DNA of 5,740 nucleotides, from positions 1 to 5,740 of the forward strand of contig JAEYVD010000317.1 of the NCBI GenBank assembly GCA_023432075.1, in the 5' to 3' direction. Below are positions 1-5,740 of this stretch, piece after piece. Each line of letters opens with the position of its first letter. The stretch's first letter is position 1. The notes under the pieces are model-generated. The model searched no databases and was not told the origin of the DNA. It saw only the letters and a list, made by a program, of their open reading frames with translations. A program made the position numbers and the translations under genes. This DNA is from Pseudomonadota bacterium (GTDB taxonomy: Bacteria > Pseudomonadota > Gammaproteobacteria > Burkholderiales > Burkholderiaceae_B).

Positions 1-440
1 GCCTCGGCCAGCGGCTGCAGGACGCCGCGCGCCGCGCCGCCGGCGCCGACCAGCAGCACGTTGGCGCCAGACAGGCGCACGCCCAGCCGCAGCAGGTCGT
101 TGACCAGGCCCACGCCGTCGGTGTTGCAGCCGTGCCAGACGCCATCGCGCCACGACAAGGTGTTGACGGCGCCGGCCAGCCGCGCGCGCGCCGAGAGGTG
201 GTCCGCCGCGAGGGCGTAGGCCTCCAGCTTGAACGGCACGGTGACATTCAGGCCCAGGCCGCCATCCGCCACGAATTCGGCGACGGCGCCGGCAAAGCCA
301 TCCACCGGGGCAAGCAGGCGCTCGTAGCGCAGCGGCTTGCCGGTCTGCTGCGAAAACATGGCGTGGATCTGAGGCGAGCGGCTATGCGCGATGGGATTGC
401 CGATGACGGCGTAGCGGGCTTGAGGAATCGCCTCGGTCAT
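1..440 (-). CDS. aroE: Shikimate dehydrogenase (NADP), N-terminal half, cut by window edge
   Basis: Shikimate dehydrogenase reduces 3-dehydroshikimate to shikimate with NADPH in the cytosol, the fourth step of the shikimate pathway to chorismate and aromatic amino acids. I translated 146 full codons from the ATG at 440; the rest lies left of the window, and the usual length is about 270-290 residues. The substrate-binding motif [13 protein letters not shown] is at residues 14-26, with the two shikimate-contacting serines at 20 and 22. NVTVPFK at 65-71 carries the catalytic lysine (K71, matching E. coli Lys65). NTDG at 106-109 carries the catalytic aspartate (D108, matching Asp102). The dinucleotide-binding loop GAGGAARG is at 132-139. 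All key residues visible in this half are intact. The start overlaps the stop of the upstream TonB-like gene as ATGA, so the two are probably cotranscribed and translationally coupled. Confidence 0.95.
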   Translation of the reverse strand, partial: MTEAIPQARYAVIGNPIAHSRSPQIHAMFSQQTGKPLRYERLLAPVDGFAGAVAEFVADGGLGLNVTVPFKLEAYALAADHLSARARLAGAVNTLSWRDGVWHGCNTDGVGLVNDLLRLGVRLSGANVLLVGAGGAARGVLQPLAE

Positions 441-1333
441 GGGGCCTGTGTTTCCAGAGTGTCGTTGACGAAGTGCCAGGTGCGGGTGATGACCAGCACG
501 TCCGTATCGCGGGCGATATCGGGCGGAAAGGGGGGGAAGGGCGCGGCCAGCTGGACGATGCGGCGCGCCGCCTGGTTCAGGACCGCATGCGGCGAAGGCT
601 GGTCGATCTCGACTTCGGCGATGCTGCCATCGGCCCGGACCGACACCGTGATGCGCAGCGAGCCGTAGATGCGGCCGCGGGCCTCGTCGGGGTAATGCTG
701 GGTGCCGACCGTTTCGATGCGGGTGCGCCACGCGTCCAGATAGGCAGCATAGCGGGATGCGTCGGCGGACGGCGCGATGAACTGTTTGCGCGGTTCGGCG
801 CTGTATTGCTGGACTCGCGCCGCCAGCGCCGCCACCTGGGCGTTCTGGATGACGCTGGCCTGATCCTGGGCGTCCTGGCCGACATCGGCGCCATCGGGCC
901 ACGGATTGACCGCCTGGCGCTCGGGGCCGGCGTTGTGCGGCGATTGCAACTGGGTCATCAGCCGGGCTTGTTCAGCTTCGAGCTGGACCTGGCGCTGGCG
1001 CATGGCTTCCAGCACGATGGTCTCGGCCGAGCTGCCGGTCTGGGGGAGCGGGGTGGTGGACACGCCGCGGTCGGCGTTGCCGCCGCCGGTCATCTGGTTC
1101 TGCGCCACGGTGCGCGGGGTTTCCGGCGGCGTCTCGCTGCGGGCGTTCAGCAGCACGACTTCCAGGCTGGTCACGGGCGGCCGCGTCTGCGCGGGCGCGC
1201 TGAACCGCCACGCCAGCGCGCCGGCGTGCACCAACAGCGATATCGCGATGCCGATACGCAGGTAGTGCTGGGCGGGTTGGCCCAGCCACCACAGGTAACG
1301 GCTCAGCATCGAGGGGGAATCTGCGTGTTGCAC
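437..1333 (-). CDS. TonB-family energy transducer-like protein
   Basis: Proteins of this family span the periplasm and pass energy from an inner-membrane ExbB/ExbD motor to outer-membrane receptors. This 298-residue protein has a short cytoplasmic N-terminus, then one membrane segment at about residues 25-43. That segment contains SLLVH (S32, H36), the same Ser-xxx-His spacing as Ser16/His20 of E. coli TonB. The linker is not the usual Pro/Lys-rich repeat: residues about 103-130 and 157-180 are Gln/Glu/Ala/Arg-rich and look like coiled coil. Residues about 200-298 match a TonB C-terminal domain: [11 protein letters not shown], then a strand with [27 protein letters not shown], and a final ITRTWHF strand. 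The start is GTG at 1333 with no Shine-Dalgarno visible. ATG at 1309 (residue 9) is a plausible alternative and keeps the membrane segment. No exbB or exbD is nearby. The stop overlaps the aroE start by four bases. The family call is firm, but the receptor or partner is unknown and a TolA-like envelope role cannot be excluded. Confidence 0.85.
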   Translation of the reverse strand: MQHADSPSMLSRYLWWLGQPAQHYLRIGIAISLLVHAGALAWRFSAPAQTRPPVTSLEVVLLNARSETPPETPRTVAQNQMTGGGNADRGVSTTPLPQTGSSAETIVLEAMRQRQVQLEAEQARLMTQLQSPHNAGPERQAVNPWPDGADVGQDAQDQASVIQNAQVAALAARVQQYSAEPRKQFIAPSADASRYAAYLDAWRTRIETVGTQHYPDEARGRIYGSLRITVSVRADGSIAEVEIDQPSPHAVLNQAARRIVQLAAPFPPFPPDIARDTDVLVITRTWHFVNDTLETQAP

Positions 1334-1339
1334 CAGCGC

Positions 1340-1345
1340 ATTGTA
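1340..1345 (-). promoter_or_regulatory. Possible -10 element (TACAAT) for the TonB-like gene and aroE
   Basis: On the minus strand TACAAT matches the sigma-70 -10 consensus at five of six bases and stands out in a GC-rich gap. It ends six bases before the GTG start at 1333, so transcription would begin at or very near that codon. No convincing -35 box lies 16-18 bases upstream, where the sequence is about GCACCG, and there is no extended TG motif. The position, between the importer's 3' hairpin and the next gene, suits a promoter separating the two units. Evidence is limited to a single hexamer. Confidence 0.35.
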
Positions 1346-1370
1346 AGGCGAGTCCAGCGGCGCGGTGCGC

Positions 1371-1403
1371 TCCGTCCGACGGCTGTAACAGCCCTCGGAC
1401 GGA
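1371..1403 (-). terminator. 33-base near-perfect palindrome, probable 3' end of the importer transcript
   Basis: The arms TCCGTCCGA-C-GGCTGT and ACAGCC-C-TCGGACGGA pair over 15 positions with one C:C mismatch (1380/1394) around a central A at 1387. In RNA the innermost pairs would open to form a small loop. It begins 14 bases after the ATPase stop and precedes the TonB-like gene, the expected place for a terminator of minus-strand transcription. No U-run follows on the minus strand, so it is not a textbook intrinsic terminator. It could instead mark a processed or Rho-dependent 3' end, or be a regulator's operator. The pairing is seen directly; the terminator role is inferred. Confidence 0.5.
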
Positions 1404-1417
1404 CGGTCTAGGCCGGA

Positions 1418-2506
1418 TCAGGCGGTCGGCCGAGGGAAGATCCAGACCTTGCTGGCGGGCAGCGCAAGCCGGCAGGGGCCGGGCTCGCGGCCTTCCGGAC
1501 CATAGGCGCGCAGGGCGAGGCTGCGGGCCGGATCGGCGTCCGGCGTGCGGAACAGGTATTCCCAGCGGTCGCCCAGGTACATGCTGGTCAGCAGCGGCAT
1601 GTCGACGTGGTTGCCGTCCGGGTCGTCGGCCAGACGCACCTGCTCGACCCGGATGACCGCGGTGGCGTCCTGGCCCGCCGCGACGTCCGCGCCGGCCTTG
1701 CCCCACAGCGACCAGCCGGGGCCCTCGATCCGCGCCTGCCCGTCGCGCAGCTCGGTGACCTTGCCATCCAGCCGGTTGTTGCTGCCCATGAATTCGGCCG
1801 TGAACAAGGTGGACGGCGCGCCGTACATCTCCTGCGGCGTGCCCTGCTGCTCGATCTTGCCGTTGTTCAGCAGCAGGATGCGGTCGGAGATCGCCATGGC
1901 CTCGCTCTGGTCATGCGTCACCATCAGGGCGGACAGGCCCAGCCGGATGATGAGCTCGCGCAGGAAGGCGCGCGCTTCCTCGCGCAGCTTGGCATCCAGG
2001 TTGGACAGGGGTTCGTCCAGCAGGATGACGGGCGGGCTGTACACCAGCGCCCGGCCGATGGCCACGCGCTGCTGCTGGCCGCCGGATAGCGCGTGCGGGT
2101 GGCGCTGGCCAAGCTTGCCCAGGCCCAGCTGGTCCAGCACGGCCTGCACGCGCTCGCGTACCTCGGCGCCTGGCGTCTTGCGCAGCTTGAGCGGGTAGGC
2201 AACGTTCTCGAACACGGTCTTGTGCGGCCACAGCGCATACGACTGGAACACCAGTCCCAGGTTGCGCTCCTCGGCCGGGATTTCCTGGCGGGCCGCGCCG
2301 TCGTACACGACGCGGTTGCCAATGGTGATGCGGCCGCGCTTGGGGCCTTCCAGGCCGGCCACGGCGCGCAGCAACGTGGTCTTGCCGCTGCCCGAGGGCC
2401 CCAGCAGGGACACCACTTCGCCCTGGCGCAGCTGCATCGACACGCCCTTGAGCACCGGGTTGTCGCCGTAGTCCAGGTGCAGGTCTTCTACAGAAAGCTC
2501 AATCAT
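1418..2506 (-). CDS. ABC importer ATPase subunit (FbpC/PotA-like, with TOBE-like C-terminus)
   Basis: This is the cytoplasmic ATPase that powers the importer encoded by the two upstream genes. The nucleotide-binding domain (about residues 4-235) is complete. Walker A GPSGSGKTT is at 36-44, the Q-loop glutamine is Q88 in VFQSYALWPHKTVFENV, and the signature LSGGQQQR is at 140-147. Walker B VILLDEP is at 160-166 with catalytic E165, the D-loop SNLD is at 168-171, and the switch histidine H198 is in VTHDQSEA. Residues from about 240 to 358 form a TOBE-like regulatory extension typical of the iron, polyamine and sugar importer ATPases. The length of 362 is normal for that group. The ATG at 2506 has GGAG at 2516-2519, nine bases upstream and inside the permease's last codons. 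The gene overlaps the permease by 8 bases, which implies coupled translation. The ATPase role is firm, but its sequence does not reveal the substrate. Confidence 0.95.
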   Translation of the reverse strand: MIELSVEDLHLDYGDNPVLKGVSMQLRQGEVVSLLGPSGSGKTTLLRAVAGLEGPKRGRITIGNRVVYDGAARQEIPAEERNLGLVFQSYALWPHKTVFENVAYPLKLRKTPGAEVRERVQAVLDQLGLGKLGQRHPHALSGGQQQRVAIGRALVYSPPVILLDEPLSNLDAKLREEARAFLRELIIRLGLSALMVTHDQSEAMAISDRILLLNNGKIEQQGTPQEMYGAPSTLFTAEFMGSNNRLDGKVTELRDGQARIEGPGWSLWGKAGADVAAGQDATAVIRVEQVRLADDPDGNHVDMPLLTSMYLGDRWEYLFRTPDADPARSLALRAYGPEGREPGPCRLALPASKVWIFPRPTA

Positions 2507-4277
2507 GAAGTTTGACTCCGAATCGCAGGGCGATGCCCAGGCCGATCACGACCAGAACGATATTGATGAAGGAAAGCGCGGCCACGATGTCGATGGCGCC
2601 CGAGGCCCACAGCGACACCAGCATGGACCCGATGGTCTCGGTGCCGGGCGACAGCAGGTAGACGCCGGTGGAGTATTCGCGCTCGAAGATCAGGAACATC
2701 AGCAGCCACGAGCCGATCAGGCCGTACTTGGCCAGCGGCACTGTGACGTGGCGGGTGACCTGGCCGCGGCGCGCGCCGGCGCTGCGGGCAGCCTCTTCCA
2801 GCTCGGGCCCCACCTGCAGCAGGGTCGAGGAGATCAGCCGCAGGCCATAGGCCATCCATACGACCGTGTAGGCAAGCCACACGCTGAAGATGGTGCTGCG
2901 CAGGGCGCGCAGCCATTCGACGAAGTTCTCGCGCAGCCATTCCGCAAAGGGCAGGGCCGACAGCCAGCCGCCTTCGTCCACGTCCAGCGCGTTGTCCAGC
3001 CACATCGGCACGAACAGGAACACCCACAAGAACGCCAGGCCGGCCAGCAGGCCCGGCACGGCGCGCGGCACCAGCACGCTGTAGTCCATGAAGCGCGTGA
3101 CGTTGTCCGGCTTGCGGTGCATGGCCAGGCCCACGAACATGTAGCACATGACCGCAAGCGCGCCGCCGAAGACGCCGATGGCGACCGAGTTGACGATGGC
3201 GCGCATCAGGTTGGGCTGCGCGAATACGGTACGGAAGGCGTCCAGCGACAGCACATCAAACAGCGAGACGCCCAGACCCCAGTTGGACACGAACGCGCGC
3301 AGCAGCACGCCCGTCAGCGGCACGATGATGGTGACGAACAACCAGAACGCCACGACCCCGCCCGCGACCCAGCGCCATTTGCCCAGCGGCAGCGGCCGCG
3401 CACGCGAGGCCTTGCCCTTGACAGTGACGAAGCGGTTGGCGGTGCGCATCAGGCGGCGTTGCAGCATCACGAGCGGGATCGTCATGCAGATCAGCACCAC
3501 GGCCACCGCGGCCATCAGGTGATAGGACGGGATGCCCAGCTTGTTGGTGAGCTTGTACAGATAGGTGGCCAGCACCAGGTTGCCTTCCGGGTCGCCCAGC
3601 ACCAGCACCAGGCCGAACACTTCCAGGCCCAGGAAAAAGAGCAGCACGGTGGCGTACAGCATGGCCGGCCGCACCATCGGCAGGCTGACGGACACCATCA
3701 CCCGCAGCGGCGAGGCGCCGGTCACCCGCGCGGCCTCTTCCACGTCGGACCCCATGCTGCGCAGCGCCGACGAGATGTACAGGTAGGCGTGCGGCACGTG
3801 CGTCAGGCCGGCGATGATGACGATGCTGGTCAGCGAATAGACGTTCCAGGGCACGAAGCCCAAAATGTTCTGCGTCCAGGTCGAGAAAAAGCCCACGGGG
3901 CCGGCCGCGACCACGTAACCGAAGCCCAGCACCATCGGCGACACGAACACCGGCACCAGGATCAGCGGCTCGATCCAGCGGCGGCCCGGCAGGTCGGTGC
4001 GGATCATCAGGAACGCAAGCATGCCGCCCAGCGGAATGGCGATGGCGGCCAGCCCGAACGCGAGGATGAAGCCGCTGCGTAGCGCCTTGTAGAAATCGGG
4101 ATCCGCGAAGATGAAGCGGAAGGCGTCCAGACTCCATGTCTTGGACGGGGCAAAGAAGGGCGCGGAGAGAAAGCTCTGGATGATGATGAACGACAGCGGC
4201 ACGTAGATGGCGAGCGCCGTGATCAGCACCACCACGCCGCGTGGCAGGGACTGCCATTTTCTGCGCAATGACTGCAT
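2499..4277 (-). CDS. ABC importer permease with two fused transmembrane domains (FbpB-like)
   Basis: This inner-membrane permease supplies both membrane halves of the importer in one 592-residue chain. The first half spans about residues 1-280, with hydrophobic segments near 15-36, 66-93, 104-126, 147-170, 206-229 and 254-273. The second half spans about 300-592, with segments near 302-327, 357-385, 400-425, 464-489, 516-536 and 564-586. Each half has its own EAA loop, the coupling site for the ATPase: EEAARVTGA starting at E180 and EEAARSAGA starting at E494, each followed by the expected hydrophobic-LP/VP end. A short basic linker (about 277-301) joins the halves. The second half has an extra acidic and Trp-rich loop at about 426-463. 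The ATG at 4277 has AGGA (4284-4287) six bases upstream. Two-domain permeases of this length are typical of the ferric-iron/AfuB-like family, though related systems carry other solutes. Confidence 0.95.
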   Translation of the reverse strand: MQSLRRKWQSLPRGVVVLITALAIYVPLSFIIIQSFLSAPFFAPSKTWSLDAFRFIFADPDFYKALRSGFILAFGLAAIAIPLGGMLAFLMIRTDLPGRRWIEPLILVPVFVSPMVLGFGYVVAAGPVGFFSTWTQNILGFVPWNVYSLTSIVIIAGLTHVPHAYLYISSALRSMGSDVEEAARVTGASPLRVMVSVSLPMVRPAMLYATVLLFFLGLEVFGLVLVLGDPEGNLVLATYLYKLTNKLGIPSYHLMAAVAVVLICMTIPLVMLQRRLMRTANRFVTVKGKASRARPLPLGKWRWVAGGVVAFWLFVTIIVPLTGVLLRAFVSNWGLGVSLFDVLSLDAFRTVFAQPNLMRAIVNSVAIGVFGGALAVMCYMFVGLAMHRKPDNVTRFMDYSVLVPRAVPGLLAGLAFLWVFLFVPMWLDNALDVDEGGWLSALPFAEWLRENFVEWLRALRSTIFSVWLAYTVVWMAYGLRLISSTLLQVGPELEEAARSAGARRGQVTRHVTVPLAKYGLIGSWLLMFLIFEREYSTGVYLLSPGTETIGSMLVSLWASGAIDIVAALSFINIVLVVIGLGIALRFGVKLHD

Positions 4278-4317
4278 GGGAAATCCTGTGGTCTTGAAGG
4301 ACGCGGTGGCCGCGCCG

Positions 4318-4336
4318 CCGGGGACGATGGCCCCGG
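4318..4336 (-). repeat. Intergenic hairpin 1 (nearest the permease)
   Basis: CCGGGG (4318-4323) pairs with CCCCGG (4331-4336) around a 7-base loop, giving a 6-pair all-GC stem. It lies about 40 bases upstream of the permease start. No U-run follows on the minus strand. It is the weakest of three consecutive stems in this gap. A role in translation or mRNA decay is inferred from position only. Confidence 0.4.
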
Positions 4337-4348
4337 GGGCAGGGTCAG

Positions 4349-4368
4349 GCGGACGGCGGGCCGTCCGC
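4349..4368 (-). repeat. Intergenic hairpin 2 (perfect 8-pair stem, 4-base loop)
   Basis: GCGGACGG (4349-4356) and CCGTCCGC (4361-4368) are exact reverse complements separated by four bases, a compact and very stable stem in the RNA. It sits in the middle of the gap between the binding-protein and permease genes and lacks a downstream U-run. The likely effect is partial termination, or protection of the upstream mRNA from 3' exonucleases, so that more binding protein than permease is made. That effect is inference. Confidence 0.55.
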
Positions 4369-4380
4369 TGCGTTTGCGGC

Positions 4381-4409
4381 GGCTCCGGGCAGCAAGGCCG
4401 ACCGGAGCC
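4381..4409 (-). repeat. Intergenic hairpin 3 (8-pair stem just after the binding-protein stop)
   Basis: GGCTCCGG (4381-4388) and CCGGAGCC (4402-4409) pair exactly around a 13-base loop. The stem begins 6 bases after the TAA of the substrate-binding protein gene, where a 3'-stabilising or attenuating hairpin would be expected. There is no poly-U tail, so it should not block all read-through into the permease. Confidence 0.5.
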
Positions 4410-4415
4410 CGGGCA

Positions 4416-5513
4416 TTACTTGCCCGCCGCCGCCCGCCATTGCTTGATGAATTCCAGGCGCTTGTTCTGCTCCAGATAGTCCAGCAGCGTTTCGTCGACA
4501 GGAATCGGCTTGAGCGAGGCGCCCAGCTTCTTGGTCATGCCGTCCACGTCGTTGTCGCCTTCGATGTCGTCGCGCACGGAGGCCAGGTCGGCTTGGTTGG
4601 CCATGATTTCCTGGCCCTTCTGCGACAGCAGGTAGTCCATCCACAGCTTGGCGGCGTTGCGATTCTTCGCCTTCTTGCTGATGAACGCCACACGCGACAG
4701 CACCAGCGCGTAGTCCGTGGGGTAAGCCACGCCCAGCGACGGATCGTTCTTGGCGCGCGTCTCCGCGTAGGAACCCAGGATGTTGTAGCCGATCAGGTTT
4801 TCGCCCGAGGACACGCGTTCCATCATGGTGCCGGTGGACGACTGCACGACCAGGCCGCCCTTGGCGATGTCCTTGAGGGTCTCGAAGTACTTGGGATCGT
4901 TGGCCTTGTCCTGCACCGCCAGCATGAAGCCGACCGCGGACTTCTCGATGTCGTAGGTGGTGACCTTGTTCTTGAACTTGTCGGGCTGGCTGGCGATCAG
5001 CTTGGCCAGCGCGCCGTGCGTGGTGGGCACTTCATTGGCGGGAATGAGCCGCTTGTTGTAGATGAAGACGGCCGGCTCGTAGGTGGTGCCGTAGGCGGAA
5101 TCCTTCCAGACGGCCCACGACGGCAGCTTGCCGGCCTCGGGCGATTTGTACTTCAGCGCGTAATCGGTGGCCAGCTTCAGGGCCGAGTCCATCGACGAGC
5201 TCCAGACGATGTCGCCGCTGCCGCCGCCCGCCGCCTGTTCGCTGATGTAGCGGTTGTAGAGCTCGGTGCTGTTCATGTCGTTGTATTCGACCTTGACGCC
5301 CGGATACATCGCTTCGAAGCCCTTGATGATGGGGCCGGCGGCCTTGGTGTCGGTGGTCGAATAGATGACGACCTTGCCTTCCTTCTTGGCGCCGTCCAGG
5401 ATCTTCTGGTAATCGGCCGGATAGCCCGCCGGCACAGCCTGCGCGAAGGCGCTGCCGGAGGCGATGGCGAATGCGGCGGCGCAGGCGGCCGCCAGTTTGG
5501 ACTTGGCAAGCAT
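4416..5513 (-). CDS. Periplasmic substrate-binding protein of an ABC importer (FbpA/AfuA-like family)
   Basis: This periplasmic receptor captures the solute and delivers it to the permease. The 365-residue protein starts with a Sec signal peptide: basic K4 and K6, a hydrophobic stretch at about 7-19, and probable cleavage after SAFA (A24), leaving about 341 mature residues. The mature part follows the family-1 solute-binding pattern: KKEGKVVIYSTTDT at 43-56, IIKGFEAMYPGVKVEY at 62-77, SGDIVWSSSMDS at 99-110, NKRLIP at 153-158, and IGYNILGSYA at 241-250. YSTTD and WSSSMD probably line the ligand cleft. Unlike classical FbpA, no adjacent Tyr-Tyr iron-binding pair is present. ATG at 5513 has GGAG (5523-5526) nine bases upstream. 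It is first of three importer genes, and its separation from the permease by hairpins fits excess production of the receptor. Substrate is undetermined: ferric iron, sugar phosphate and 2-aminoethylphosphonate are all possible for relatives. Confidence 0.93.
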   Translation of the reverse strand: MLAKSKLAAACAAAFAIASGSAFAQAVPAGYPADYQKILDGAKKEGKVVIYSTTDTKAAGPIIKGFEAMYPGVKVEYNDMNSTELYNRYISEQAAGGGSGDIVWSSSMDSALKLATDYALKYKSPEAGKLPSWAVWKDSAYGTTYEPAVFIYNKRLIPANEVPTTHGALAKLIASQPDKFKNKVTTYDIEKSAVGFMLAVQDKANDPKYFETLKDIAKGGLVVQSSTGTMMERVSSGENLIGYNILGSYAETRAKNDPSLGVAYPTDYALVLSRVAFISKKAKNRNAAKLWMDYLLSQKGQEIMANQADLASVRDDIEGDNDVDGMTKKLGASLKPIPVDETLLDYLEQNKRLEFIKQWRAAAGK

Positions 5514-5522
5514 GGGTGTTGT

Positions 5523-5526
5523 CTCC
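5523..5526 (-). promoter_or_regulatory. Ribosome binding site of the substrate-binding protein gene
   Basis: GGAG on the minus strand lies nine bases before the ATG at 5513 and supports that start. The neighbouring leader is unusually A/C-rich for this window, which would leave the site unpaired. Confidence 0.7.
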
Positions 5527-5544
5527 GATTGGATTTGGCTTGTT

Positions 5545-5562
5545 GCGGGCTCTGGGGCCCGC
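5545..5562 (-). repeat. Leader hairpin upstream of the substrate-binding protein gene
   Basis: GCGGGC (5545-5550) pairs exactly with GCCCGC (5557-5562) around a 6-base loop. It lies 31 bases upstream of the start codon and leaves the ribosome binding site free. It could be a leader stem of the importer mRNA, or part of the 3' end of the gene to the right. No U-run follows on the minus strand. The rest of the 149-base gap (5514-5662) shows no convincing -35/-10 pair, riboswitch or Fur-type operator. Confidence 0.4.
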
Positions 5563-5662
5563 GTGCAGCCATCTTAGGAGTGCGCGTCTGTCGTCGTCCT
5601 GTCATGGCGGCAGACGGCGGCTAGGGGAAATCCCTGGGCCACGCCGGCGCCTGTGCTCCGGG

Positions 5663-5740
5663 TTACGGACGCTGCGGCGTGTCGGTGACGAGCCGGATCC
5701 AGTTCTGCACGAACCGGGAATGGCGGCGCTGGTCCAGGCC
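5663..5740 (-). CDS. C-terminal 25 codons of an unrecognised gene, cut by window edge
   Basis: Reading leftward from the right edge, one minus-strand frame stays open for 25 codons and ends at TAA (5663-5665). It has GC-rich third positions like its neighbours. The visible tail contains QRRHSRFVQNWIRLV, an amphipathic basic helix. Such a tail could belong to a transcriptional regulator or another soluble protein, but too little is visible to name a family. It runs in the same direction as the importer and ends 149 bases before it, so read-through into the importer is possible. Confidence 0.5.
   Translation of the reverse strand, partial: GLDQRRHSRFVQNWIRLVTDTPQRP

Noticed and set aside
473..1411. 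A 312-codon plus-strand open frame opposite the TonB-like gene
   Set aside because: Its composition is Arg/Gly/Ala-rich without recognisable motifs, and it runs through the intergenic palindrome. The opposite strand carries a coherent TonB-family protein.
2505..4082. A 525-codon open frame on the plus strand opposite the permease
   Set aside because: It is a mirror of GC-rich codons in the permease gene. The predicted product is dominated by His, Gln, Asp, Arg and Gly with no domain, while the minus-strand product has membrane segments and two EAA motifs.
5460..5513. Possible lipoprotein signal at Cys11 of the substrate-binding protein
   Set aside because: The cysteine lies within the start of the hydrophobic stretch, the preceding residues (AAA) are not a proper lipobox, and a good SAFA cleavage site follows at residue 24.
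5571..5605. Possible promoter for the importer: ATGACA (5600-5605) and TAAGAT (5571-5576) on the minus strand
   Set aside because: The spacing between the hexamers is 23 bases, well outside 16-18, and the -10 matches only four of six positions.
4374..5624. A 416-codon plus-strand open frame opposite the substrate-binding protein gene
   Set aside because: The minus-strand protein has a signal peptide, a ribosome binding site and family motifs. The plus-strand frame is a low-complexity Arg/Gly/Val/Leu shadow.
5514..5662. Fur box upstream of the importer
   Set aside because: No AT-rich 19-base palindrome resembling the Fur consensus is present. The only symmetric motifs are the GC-rich stem at 5545-5562 and a short GGGA-AA-TCCC at 5625-5634.

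Overview
The window is a GC-rich, tightly packed stretch of bacterial chromosome in which every supported gene lies on the minus strand, so the genes read from right to left. The proteins and the pairing of a TonB-family gene with aroE point to a beta-proteobacterium, most likely of the Bordetella/Achromobacter group (Alcaligenaceae). That placement is inferred from protein character, GC-rich third positions and gene order, not from a search.

From right to left, the window first holds the last 25 codons of an unrecognised gene (5663-5740). A 149-base gap follows, carrying a small leader hairpin and a ribosome binding site. Next comes a complete three-gene ABC importer: a periplasmic substrate-binding protein with a Sec signal peptide (4416-5513), a fused double-domain permease (2499-4277) and an ATPase with a C-terminal TOBE-like region (1418-2506). 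The binding-protein and permease genes are separated by 137 bases that contain three consecutive GC-rich hairpins. The permease and ATPase genes overlap by 8 bases. The importer ends at a near-perfect 33-base palindrome (1371-1403) that probably acts as its 3' end.

The second unit holds a TonB-family energy-transducer-like protein (437-1333) and, overlapping it by the four bases ATGA, the first half of aroE, shikimate dehydrogenase (1-440, cut by the window edge). The TonB-like protein has the membrane-segment Ser-xxx-His pair and a TonB C-terminal domain. Its linker is predicted coiled coil rather than Pro/Lys-rich, and no exbB or exbD is in view.

The importer belongs to the family usually annotated as ferric-iron (FbpABC/AfuABC-like) transport. 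The binding protein lacks the adjacent tyrosine pair of classical FbpA, and I see no Fur box upstream, so iron is not established as the substrate. Sugar phosphates, 2-aminoethylphosphonate and other small solutes carried by related systems remain possible. I find no mobile element, CRISPR array, tRNA, rRNA or clearly novel system. The observations most worth a second look are the intergenic hairpin cluster, the substrate question and the possible leaderless start of the TonB-like gene.
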